Positions 15,496 to 23,395 of a DNA stretch of 29,308 bases are shown here, one piece after another. The DNA is from Deltaproteobacteria bacterium. GTDB lineage: Bacteria; Desulfobacterota; Desulfobacteria; Desulfobacterales; SURF-15. Positions within the stretch are counted from its first letter, which is position 1; every line of letters begins with the position of its first letter. Location of the stretch: contig JAHEHB010000012.1 in the NCBI GenBank assembly GCA_024644775.1, positions 1 through 29,308 of the forward strand, read 5' to 3'. The translations under genes were made by a program, and so were the position numbers. A model generated the notes under the pieces. That model was given only the letters and a program-made list of their open reading frames with translations. It had not been told where the DNA came from and made no database searches.

Positions 15496-16668
15496 ATGGA
15501 AGGGCTGACACGGTATATCGATTCCAAGAAACGCGAGATGCTGGTATTTTTAGAAAAACTGGTCAATATCGATTCCGGCACTTTTTGTAAAGACGGTGTC
15601 GATAATGTCGGTACCATATTGGCAGCCCGGTTGTCTGCTCTTGATATTCTTGTGGAGCGCAGTCCGCAGGAAACATACGGCGATCACATTGTCGGTCATA
15701 AATCGGGAGCCGACGATCGCCGCATTCTTTTTGTGGGTCATATGGACACGGTATTTCCCATCGGTACCGCCCAAAAACGCCCATTTCGAATCGAGGCAGA
15801 ACGGGCTTACGGCCCCGGTGTGTGCGACATGAAGGGCGGTATCGTATGCCTACTTTACGCACTCGAAGCACTGAGGGAAGCCAAACCGGATGTATATGAC
15901 AACATTACCATAGACGTTGTCTTTAACAGCGATGAGGAAGTTCTTTCCCCGACCTCAAGACCCATCATCGAACGGCTTGCAAAAAACGCCCGGACGGTAT
16001 GTGTGTTCGAACCGGCCCGGCCGGGGGGTGAATATGTTATCCGTCGCAAAGGGGTCGGAAAGTATATCATGAAAGTTACCGGCAGGGCCGCCCATGCCGG
16101 TGCACAGCCGGAGGAAGGACGCAGCGCCATCGGAGAAATTGCGCATAAGATTGTCGCACTGCATGCCTTAACCGACTACACGGCTGGTACGACGGTGAAT
16201 GTTGGAGTGGTCCACGGTGGTGAACGCTCCAATGTTGTCGCTGAATCGGCCTATGCAGAAATCGACGTGCGGGTTAGCGACGTCGAGGCGGCAGATCGAC
16301 TCGACAAGCAGATTCGAGCGATTGCCAAAAATAAAACTATTTCGGACACCACGTGTGAGTTGACGGGCGGGGTCCAATTTCCACCCATGGTGCCGACACC
16401 CGTGTCAAAGCGGCTGTTTGAAGCCATCCAGGTCGCAGGCCGCACGCTTGGTTTGAAGCTACAGGGCATTGCTACCGGCGGCGGCTCGGACGGCAACCAT
16501 ACCGCACAATTCGCCCCAACCCTTGATGGGATGGGACCCCAGGGTAGCGGTGCCCACAGTGACCGAGAATATATGGAAGTCACCACTTTGACCGAACGTT
16601 CAAAGATAACCGCACTGTTTCTGGCCTCATGGCCGGATATCGTAGCGGATCTTGATAAAAACGGCTGA
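15496..16668 (+). CDS. M20-family metallopeptidase, glutamate carboxypeptidase (CPG2)-like
   Basis: This 390-residue protein has the di-zinc M20 hydrolase layout: FVGHMDTVFP (His82, Asp84), GPGVCDMKGG (Asp111, bridging), NSDEEV (Glu147 general base, Glu148 ligand), VFEPARPGGEY (Glu172) and GSGAHSDREYM (His354). The central dimerisation domain is marked by VTGRAAHAG and NVGVVHGG. It most resembles carboxypeptidase G2-type enzymes that remove C-terminal glutamate or hydrolyse N-acyl amino acids. There is no signal peptide by eye. A strong AAAGGAGGAA lies just before the ATG. It is divergent from the ybbA operon across the palindromic element and convergent, with a 4-nt gap, with the GGDEF gene. 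Confidence 0.9.
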   Translation: MEGLTRYIDSKKREMLVFLEKLVNIDSGTFCKDGVDNVGTILAARLSALDILVERSPQETYGDHIVGHKSGADDRRILFVGHMDTVFPIGTAQKRPFRIEAERAYGPGVCDMKGGIVCLLYALEALREAKPDVYDNITIDVVFNSDEEVLSPTSRPIIERLAKNARTVCVFEPARPGGEYVIRRKGVGKYIMKVTGRAAHAGAQPEEGRSAIGEIAHKIVALHALTDYTAGTTVNVGVVHGGERSNVVAESAYAEIDVRVSDVEAADRLDKQIRAIAKNKTISDTTCELTGGVQFPPMVPTPVSKRLFEAIQVAGRTLGLKLQGIATGGGSDGNHTAQFAPTLDGMGPQGSGAHSDREYMEVTTLTERSKITALFLASWPDIVADLDKNG

Positions 16669-16672
16669 CAAC

Positions 16673-18001
16673 TTATGTCACGCCAACCGCATCTTTGCTA
16701 CCCTGTTTTATATGAAACATGGCTTTATCAGCTAAGGCTAACAGACCTGTTCGAGTATCCGTATCATCCGGAAAGGTTGCAAGTCCAAAGCTTGCGCTAA
16801 GGGACACAGTGAGACCGACTGCTGTGAGATAGGACGTTTGCTTCATTCCGATACGAATCGATTCAGCTTTAAGTTTTGCTCGATCTTTATTAAACCCGGG
16901 CAAGACAGTTATGAATTCATCACCGCCGTAGGCAACACCAAAACAGGGTTTCGCGATCGATGCTTTAATCGTTTGAGCGACTTCGCGAATGGCGTGACTG
17001 CCGTTTAGATGGCCATAGGTATCAACGACGCGCTTAAAATTATCCAGATCCATAAAAATTAAGGAAAAAGGCGTCCCTGTGGATTTGCTCTCTCGGATTA
17101 ATTCATCGAGCGTTTGATACAAAAAGCGCGTATTATATAGACCGGTCAGATTATCATGCACGGCAAGTTTTCGAAATTTTTCCTCTCCCCGTTTAAGCTT
17201 TTTTTCAAGCTGTTTCTTTTTTGTGTTATCCACCATGATGCCTTCAAGAATGGGATTTCCCGTATCATCCTTTGTCAGCCGAATATTGACTAATATCCAG
17301 ACCGGTTTACCATCTTTTCGTTTTAATCTCAGCTCGTAGTTTGTCAGCGAACCTTTCCTCTGAACGGCCCGTATCATTTTAACGCGGTCCTCAGGATCGA
17401 AATAGAACTTCAAAGCCCCTTCAGTGAGAGAGAGGATCTCCTCAGGAGAACGATATCCGAGGATGCGCGCGTAGGACGGATTTACTCTAATCAACGCGCC
17501 GGATGGTCTGCTTTGAAACATGCCCTGAAGCGCGTGCTGATACATATTACGGTATTGTTGTTCCGCCTTTTTCTGTTCCTCTTGAGCGGCTCTTAATTCA
17601 GTGAAGTCCGTAAGAAAATACATGTAACCGGTAAATTCTCCCGTATCATCCCTCAATACACTCCGATTGAAAAGCATGGGAATCATCTGGCCGGTTTTCG
17701 AGCGAAACAGTGCCTCGAAACTCAAATGATTATGGCTTGCAGAAAGAAAATTTATCGTCGCTTTTTCGTAAAATTCATCCACACTGTGGCCGATAAATTC
17801 ATCACGGTGATAGCCGGAAATTTTCAATATGGCCGCATTAACGTCTGTAATTAAACGATTGGAACCCAAGAGCACGAATCCCTCAGAGGCGCTTTCCAAA
17901 ACATGTTGATAAATTCGCTCGGCTTTTTTGTATTCGTCGAGTTCTTTTTTCAGCAAGCCAAGTTCTTGCAATAATTCTTCATTAGTTGGGTTAAAACCCA
18001 T
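16673..18001 (-). CDS. PAS-PAS-GGDEF protein, putative diguanylate cyclase
   Basis: The protein has about 442 residues and no membrane segment. A short coiled-coil-like start is followed by PAS1 (about 30-145, YQHVLESASEGFVLLGSNRL), PAS2 with PAC motif (about 150-265, NYELRLKRKDGKPVWILVNI) and a GGDEF domain (about 285-442). The active-site loop is AYGGDEF and the metal site is FMDLDNFK, so c-di-GMP synthesis is plausible. The usual N-x-D-x-x-GH-x-x-GD segment reads VVDTYGHLNGSH, with the Asn and last Asp altered, and no RxxD inhibitory site precedes GGDEF, so activity and feedback may differ. ATG 18001 is chosen over 18016 because GGAGG lies 7 nt before it. It sits downstream of the adenylate cyclase-like gene on the same strand. 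Confidence 0.88.
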   Translation of the reverse strand: MGFNPTNEELLQELGLLKKELDEYKKAERIYQHVLESASEGFVLLGSNRLITDVNAAILKISGYHRDEFIGHSVDEFYEKATINFLSASHNHLSFEALFRSKTGQMIPMLFNRSVLRDDTGEFTGYMYFLTDFTELRAAQEEQKKAEQQYRNMYQHALQGMFQSRPSGALIRVNPSYARILGYRSPEEILSLTEGALKFYFDPEDRVKMIRAVQRKGSLTNYELRLKRKDGKPVWILVNIRLTKDDTGNPILEGIMVDNTKKKQLEKKLKRGEEKFRKLAVHDNLTGLYNTRFLYQTLDELIRESKSTGTPFSLIFMDLDNFKRVVDTYGHLNGSHAIREVAQTIKASIAKPCFGVAYGGDEFITVLPGFNKDRAKLKAESIRIGMKQTSYLTAVGLTVSLSASFGLATFPDDTDTRTGLLALADKAMFHIKQGSKDAVGVT

Positions 18002-18273
18002 TGGCACGGCCTCCATCCTTCGAAAACAATTGCAATATATATAACATTGTTACGTCAATATCCACACTTTAAAACCAGGGTTAATCGCCATATGAAATAC
18101 CGGGCGTTCACTCCCATGTTCCGTTTTGCAGATTGGAGATTTTTATCTGGCGAACTAAACAACGTATATTGATAAATCGTGTAGCGATGCTTCGCCTCAA
18201 ACCGACAAGGGGTTGTTTGTATCAGAATGAGGGTTTGAGAAAAATTGTGACGTTTTGAAATTGCCTCTTTACG

Positions 18274-21200
18274 CTATAAATTACTTGTCCGGACCCGTTT
18301 CCGGAGCGATTGGGGAATGAAATAACCCACTTCGCCACCGGAAAATGGCAATTCCAGCTGCTCTTTGACCGCTGTCACCACATCTTCTACAAAAAAAAGA
18401 CCTTTTTCATCAGAGAACGTGCGGCAGTAAAACTCACCCCAACTTGTCGCATAGATCGCTGTATACTCGTGAAATTTATTTAAGTTTCGATTTAAATTAA
18501 AATTAATGACTAAAAATAGCTTATGCACATAGGGTTTTTTAAGAAGTGCTGTGGGAGGCAGGTTTTCTATTTCTTTTAACGGGAAAAATCCGTGCAAGAC
18601 TTTCACGAAATCAAGTATATCCTGAATCGAAATCGGTGTCGGATTCGGCATCAACTTAAGAGATGCCGTTGCTGTGAATAGATCATTACGAACCAACCAA
18701 ACGGCAATTTCTTCAATACGACCCAGCTCTTTTAGTATTTCATCGGAAGTCGGTATTTTTTGCTTACTTTTTTTCATATGATACAATTGCCAAAAGGCCG
18801 GCCCATTTCCGTTCGGGATATATTGTAAATAGAGTTGTTTAAATAAACGCTTCCCATGATCGATGAGGGGGAGTTTATCCACCTTATAAGGCTGTTTTGA
18901 AAACTGAACAAACATTTTACGCCCCAGAATCGTCAGGTCTTTCGGCGTAATCGTTATTTTCCCATCGGTCGATCGCTGTATTGACCGGCTCAGTTTTTCG
19001 TAGGTTCCTATCATGAATTGATTGATTCGATTGCTGAGCAGAAAGATCTTTTCAAACGGCCACTGTTCAAAGCTCCCGACCTCCTGGACCTTGGATTCAT
19101 CCCAACGCCAGCGTCCGATATAGTCTAACACAACGTCTTTTCGTGTCGGAATCACGGATGTGTTCAAATCCTTGATCGATCGGATTCCGAGTTTCAGAAA
19201 AAAACAGATTTGCAGCAATGATAGGATTTGTTTTCGTTTTGCCCTCTGGTAGTAATCGAATACCTCCTCAAACAGCACCAGGTAAGGATCCATTTGCTTA
19301 ATATTATACGTTCCGGATGCCCATTTAGCCTTTAGCCGATTGCACAAGAGGCCGCGTTGTTCGTCTTCCTGCATATATTTTTCCAAAAGGGCCATTTTGA
19401 CAACCGATTTGTAGGGATTTTTCAGGCTCTTTAATAACTGCCAGATAGAGGCGCCAAAATATTCTCCTCTGGGAATGGAAGAAACATTTCCAAGGTCGAG
19501 GTAATCTTTGTGGAAACGAGAGACAACCTTTAGAACGCTTTGATAATATGTCTCTTTTATCCATGGTGGAATCGCGCACCACAACGGAATCTTTCCGGCG
19601 ACCAGAATCATCGTGCGATAGAATTCCTCTTTAAGTATCTTTCCTTGGGCCGATCCCGAACTTTCCATATCACTTTCGCCGAAACGATCGTCGCGCACTG
19701 TCGACAGGTCAACAACAAAAAAGTGAAGTTCCGTGTGAAACGTCTTGGCGGCCCATTCCTCGATGGATGTGAGTTTTGCCTTGAGCCGTTTCAACGGTTC
19801 TTCTCCGAGTTTCGATTCGTCCACACAAATCCAATAATCGATATCGGAATCGACTGACTGTGCAATGGTTCCGATACTTCCAATGGTGTATATTCCCTCA
19901 ATCTGAGGCGCTTTTTCATGTAAAACGGTTGATTCATCAACCGTTACGTATTTTTTTAGCAATTGCAGAACCCTCGAGGAAGGGTAGTACCCAAAAATTC
20001 CTACCGGGGCATTTCGGATCGGACGATCATCAGGAAAAGATTCCAAATCGGAATGAATCAGCAACGGAATCAATTCAAACAGTGCTGCCTGTTCACGGGT
20101 AAAGGTATCGAGAGCAAGTTCGATTCGTTGGAAGTTGTAATCCAAAAAGGCGCGATGTGTTTTTTCCACTTCTTCCATGAGCATCAGAGACCCAAACCCA
20201 CCGGCTTTCGATGCCGTGTCGGTAAAAAAAACCGATGGTACCACGATATTATTAAACCGCGTGCTGCGCATGTGCAGGTTCGCCCCAAGTGTTGTTAGCG
20301 TTGAAAAATCAATACCTAAATAATCGCAATGGGTTGCTTTTACCAGAGAAAGGTCCGCAAAATTCATGTAGGCGAATTTGAAGACGGCCACGGACAACTC
20401 AGCGCCCAGAAAGGAGGATGCCGTGAGGTTAGAGCGGGAAAAATCGGTATTTGTAATATTTGCGCCCACAAAGAGCGAACCCTGCAGATTTGCGGAACCA
20501 AAATCCGAACCATATATGCGGCAGTTGGTAAAATCGCATCCGTTTAATGAAGTCTTTCGGGCGGTTATCGTATGAAAGACGGCATTTTCAAACGAAACGG
20601 AATCAAACACAGTATTCTCGAAATTAACATTTTCGAAACAGGCCCCTTTAAATGAAACCGAATCGAGTTTTGCGGACGAAAAATCCACGTTCGAAAAAAC
20701 AGCACCGCTAAAATCAACATTGACGAGATGGATACCTGATAGGTCGATTCCCGTGATGATTTCTCTTTGAAAAACCGCACCGGTAATGGATTCGCGGTTT
20801 ATTAGTTTCTTGAGGCCTTTTTTGCGTTTTCGTTCGGCGATTTTTTCCAGAAAACTCTTTTTGGGTAAGTGCGAATCCGGTATTTTCAGCGGATTGGCCT
20901 TGTCGAATGCGTTTGTTTCCAGTTGCTTGATCGATTCTGTCTCTTGGAGAAGTTTTTTGGCCTCGGTTTTGAGCTTGCTGTTTGTGCTCTTTACATAATG
21001 TTCTAAAAAGTGGGTCAGTTTTTCAGGGTCTTTTGCGAAAATCTGATGTGCGACAGCGGATCGTGCCATGCTTGCCTGATCCGGTGGCAAGGCATTAAAA
21101 AAAGAATTCCGTTCGATCCACTCAAACATTGTCAATGCCTGGTGAATGCTTTCCCTCATGGCGGGGTGATACTGATACAATTTGGATGCTGCTTTTCCTA

Positions 21201-22158
21201 AACCGACGGCTTTAAGTGAAACAAGCGCTTTGAAGGCATGCTGCATTATGTTTGTGTCGTCATCATCCAAAAGGGGCATCACCTTTTCGATAATGTCCGG
21301 ATGTTTCTGTACCTTCGATTTTGCGAGTAATTTTAAAAACTCGATACGAACTGCAATCGGCTCAGTCGAAGACAACAACCCACGAAATCCATTCGGGTGA
21401 TACGCGTTGCCAAGAACCAATGTGGCTTTTATCCCCTTTATCTTATCTTCCATTTTGTCGGACAGACATTCGTTTTTCAAAATAGATTCTTGAATCGCCG
21501 ATCCCTGACAAAGTGTGATAAATACGTCATCAAAAACAGAACCATGGTCAAATAGATAGGCCAAAAAAGAAACAATGGCATTGCGATCCCGAATGCCGTC
21601 AAGAAGTGTCCTTACGAAATGGGAATACTGCCGGCGAACCGATACCTGATCCAGGGTGTATTGATGGACGAGCACAAGTTGTAAGAATGCCGGAAATTTT
21701 TTTACCATCTCTACAAAAATGATTTCAGAAACAATACCCCGGCAAAAAAAATGCCATACGAGAATTGGGCCTCTTCCCCCGATTTTTAAAAGGGTAAGAC
21801 AAAACAACTCTATGAGAGCAAGATCTCGGGTCGACTGCATCTCCTTGTAAACAAACGCCGATAATTTACCCGTTTTTTCGATAATATTTTCCGGGATTTC
21901 CTGATTGTTGCCGGGTGATAGCACTGCCTGCCGAGAAAGTTTTTCAAAGGCTTTTTTCGCTTCTTCTCTGACGGATCGAATATAATCTTTTAAGCCGAGC
22001 ATAACCGGTCGAAGCCCTTCTTCGATATCGAGTCCGCCGGTAAACCGGATGATTTTCAGTTTTGATTGGAGATCAGCGTTTTTCCACCGCTGTTCTAATT
22101 CTTCTAACGAGACAGAGTCGTTGGGTGAAAGAGAAACCATTTTTTTCATAATTTTCAA
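18274..22158 (-). CDS. Multidomain class I adenylate cyclase: helical repeats, pentapeptide repeats, cyclase
   Basis: This protein has 1294 residues with three parts. Residues 20-440 are alpha-helical and HEAT-like (MQHAFKALVSLKAVG, KVMPLLDDDD). Residues 465-640 are a pentapeptide-repeat beta-helix, with many A(D/N)(L/F)xx steps such as NVDFSGAVFSNVDFSSAKL. Residues 670 to about 1290 match class I adenylate cyclase (enterobacterial CyaA type): GIYTIGSIGTIAQSVDSDID with nucleotidyltransferase G760-S761 and Asp772/Asp774, then EEFYRTMILVAGK, YLDLGNVSSIPRGEYFGASIWQLLKSLKNPYKSVVK, and a C-terminal part with WGEFYCR. It should make cAMP from ATP. The start is uncertain: TTG 22158, ATG 22149 or ATG 22140, none with a good ribosome binding site. 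The N-terminal half has no counterpart in CyaA and may sense or scaffold. Confidence 0.85.
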   Translation of the reverse strand: MKIMKKMVSLSPNDSVSLEELEQRWKNADLQSKLKIIRFTGGLDIEEGLRPVMLGLKDYIRSVREEAKKAFEKLSRQAVLSPGNNQEIPENIIEKTGKLSAFVYKEMQSTRDLALIELFCLTLLKIGGRGPILVWHFFCRGIVSEIIFVEMVKKFPAFLQLVLVHQYTLDQVSVRRQYSHFVRTLLDGIRDRNAIVSFLAYLFDHGSVFDDVFITLCQGSAIQESILKNECLSDKMEDKIKGIKATLVLGNAYHPNGFRGLLSSTEPIAVRIEFLKLLAKSKVQKHPDIIEKVMPLLDDDDTNIMQHAFKALVSLKAVGLGKAASKLYQYHPAMRESIHQALTMFEWIERNSFFNALPPDQASMARSAVAHQIFAKDPEKLTHFLEHYVKSTNSKLKTEAKKLLQETESIKQLETNAFDKANPLKIPDSHLPKKSFLEKIAERKRKKGLKKLINRESITGAVFQREIITGIDLSGIHLVNVDFSGAVFSNVDFSSAKLDSVSFKGACFENVNFENTVFDSVSFENAVFHTITARKTSLNGCDFTNCRIYGSDFGSANLQGSLFVGANITNTDFSRSNLTASSFLGAELSVAVFKFAYMNFADLSLVKATHCDYLGIDFSTLTTLGANLHMRSTRFNNIVVPSVFFTDTASKAGGFGSLMLMEEVEKTHRAFLDYNFQRIELALDTFTREQAALFELIPLLIHSDLESFPDDRPIRNAPVGIFGYYPSSRVLQLLKKYVTVDESTVLHEKAPQIEGIYTIGSIGTIAQSVDSDIDYWICVDESKLGEEPLKRLKAKLTSIEEWAAKTFHTELHFFVVDLSTVRDDRFGESDMESSGSAQGKILKEEFYRTMILVAGKIPLWCAIPPWIKETYYQSVLKVVSRFHKDYLDLGNVSSIPRGEYFGASIWQLLKSLKNPYKSVVKMALLEKYMQEDEQRGLLCNRLKAKWASGTYNIKQMDPYLVLFEEVFDYYQRAKRKQILSLLQICFFLKLGIRSIKDLNTSVIPTRKDVVLDYIGRWRWDESKVQEVGSFEQWPFEKIFLLSNRINQFMIGTYEKLSRSIQRSTDGKITITPKDLTILGRKMFVQFSKQPYKVDKLPLIDHGKRLFKQLYLQYIPNGNGPAFWQLYHMKKSKQKIPTSDEILKELGRIEEIAVWLVRNDLFTATASLKLMPNPTPISIQDILDFVKVLHGFFPLKEIENLPPTALLKKPYVHKLFLVINFNLNRNLNKFHEYTAIYATSWGEFYCRTFSDEKGLFFVEDVVTAVKEQLELPFSGGEVGYFIPQSLRKRVRTSNL

Positions 22159-22452
22159 GCTTCAAAATTCTTCGTATGAGCGGGTGAAGTTCCTTTTATA
22201 ATATCGGTAGTTTCAATAAATTATTGAGAGGTGTCGCTATCAACCCTGAGCTCTAAAGAGCCGCTACACATTGATACACCCATTGCCAAAGATGTCATTT
22301 CATACGGATCGATTCTTAATCTTTTGCAATTTTCGAAGAAAACAGATATAGATACCACCTTGTAGTATTAATATTTTGGCTGCTCTCAAAAGCAATGACG
22401 AAGCGATCTAAAACATGAAGCTTAAGAGGGCGTATTTAGGAGGGTTGTTGTG
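22150..22452. other. Divergent intergenic region, no supported gene
   Basis: About 300 AT-rich bases lie between the adenylate cyclase gene and the molybdoenzyme gene. I see no clear promoter pair and no CRP-type palindrome. The only firm site is AGGAGGG at 22438-22444, serving the molybdoenzyme gene. Confidence 0.4.
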
Positions 22453-23109
22453 ATGGAAAAACGCAGGCAGTTTCTTAAGAAATCTTTGAAACTAATCACC
22501 GGTCTCGTGGCTTTTTTGTATCCGTTTTCGTCTGCCGTTCGGCTTGTCTATGCAAAAACCAAGAAAACAATTCTACCGAAAAACACCACCCGACAAAGCC
22601 TCATCAGCAAAAATCCGGCAAACCTGGATACGCGAAATCTAGAAATTACGCCGTTGAAGGATTTCCGGACGATGGGAATTACGGATCACTCGGTGAATCT
22701 GAATGAATGGAACCTCGAGGTGGCGGGTGACGTCCGGACGCCGCTCCTGATAACGTATTCCGAATTATGCGAGTTGCCTTCCGTAGAAAAAGACGTGCTA
22801 TTGATTTGCCCTGGAATCTTTGTCAATAACGGCCGCTGGAAAGGAATTTCCATGAAGGCGCTGCTTGATAAGGCCGGGGCAGGAAACGGGTCTACCCATG
22901 TCACCTTCAGCGGTCCGAAAGGCGAGTATGAAAAATCCGAGCAATACCCGATCGGAGATGTTCTTTCAAACAAAGTATTTTTAGCCTATACGGTCAACGG
23001 CAAAACGCTTCCGCAGAAGCACGGATTCCCATTGCGTTTGGTTGCCGAAGATTATTACGGATCGGATTGGGTAAAATTCGTCTACAAAGTGACGGTCGAA
23101 ACAGCATAA
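22453..23109 (+). CDS. Tat-exported sulfite-oxidase-fold molybdopterin oxidoreductase
   Basis: The protein has about 218 residues. A twin-arginine signal (EKRRQFLKKSLKLITGLVAF) is followed by a hydrophobic stretch ending near VYA, indicating folded export to the periplasm. The mature part has the sulfite oxidase / YedY (MsrP) fold: YSELCELPSVEKDVLLICPG with the Cys that should bind molybdenum, NNGRWKGISMKALLDKAG, LAYTVNGKTLPQKHGFPLRL, and DYYGSDWVKFV. It lacks the C-terminal dimer domain of true sulfite oxidase. No membrane haem partner (MsrQ-like) is adjacent, so its electron partner and substrate are unknown. ATG 22453 is 9 nt from AGGAGGG; a GTG directly before it is less likely. A 26-bp perfect palindrome follows the stop. 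Confidence 0.87.
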   Translation: MEKRRQFLKKSLKLITGLVAFLYPFSSAVRLVYAKTKKTILPKNTTRQSLISKNPANLDTRNLEITPLKDFRTMGITDHSVNLNEWNLEVAGDVRTPLLITYSELCELPSVEKDVLLICPGIFVNNGRWKGISMKALLDKAGAGNGSTHVTFSGPKGEYEKSEQYPIGDVLSNKVFLAYTVNGKTLPQKHGFPLRLVAEDYYGSDWVKFVYKVTVETA

Positions 23110-23116
23110 CAGCCTT

Positions 23117-23142
23117 ATATGAAACTTCATGAAGTTTCATAT
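23117..23142. terminator. Perfect 26-bp palindrome just after the molybdoenzyme gene
   Basis: The centre is between 23129 and 23130, in ACTTCATGAAGT, and symmetry continues 13 bp on each side. It begins 8 nt after the stop codon. The position suggests a transcript-end hairpin, but there is no T-run after it and no true loop, so it may instead be a protein-binding site or a stability hairpin. Confidence 0.5.
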
Positions 23143-23160
23143 TCCAGACTTCGTTGAATA

Positions 23161-23310
23161 GTTTACTGGTTAACTGGTTGATTAGTTAAGTTATATCAAT
23201 CATTTCAGTATGTTAAGATTTTTAAAACGCCAGGTGCCCAATTATTTAGCAAATATCGGATAAATCTATATTTGCAACCACTTAACCAGTTAACGAATCA
23301 ACCAATTAAC
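23161..23310. repeat. Degenerate long-loop inverted repeat built of GGTTAA-type words
   Basis: The left arm at about 23161-23191 consists of overlapping words such as ACTGGTTAACTGGTTG and GTTAAGT. The right arm at 23280-23310 consists of their complements (ACTTAACCAGTTAACG, AACCAATTAAC). In a 24-bp core about 18 positions match, and the spacer is about 88 nt. It fills the space between the convergent molybdoenzyme and deacylase genes. Confidence 0.55.
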
Positions 23311-23395
23311 GATATCCTTAATTCGATATTCGCTTTTTTATATGATACTGGCCGCTTTTCAGGCCAGCGGCAACGCTCGTATCTGCTCTCATATC

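Noticed and set aside
15339..15617. 93-residue N-terminal extension of the ABC ATPase
   Set aside because: It reads through the palindromic element and antisense to the M20 peptidase gene; the LolD/YbbA family starts at MNIIEARRVSKTY.
20378..20780. Apparent repeat array of period about 15 bp
   Set aside because: It is the DNA of the pentapeptide repeats in the adenylate cyclase protein, not a tandem repeat or CRISPR array.
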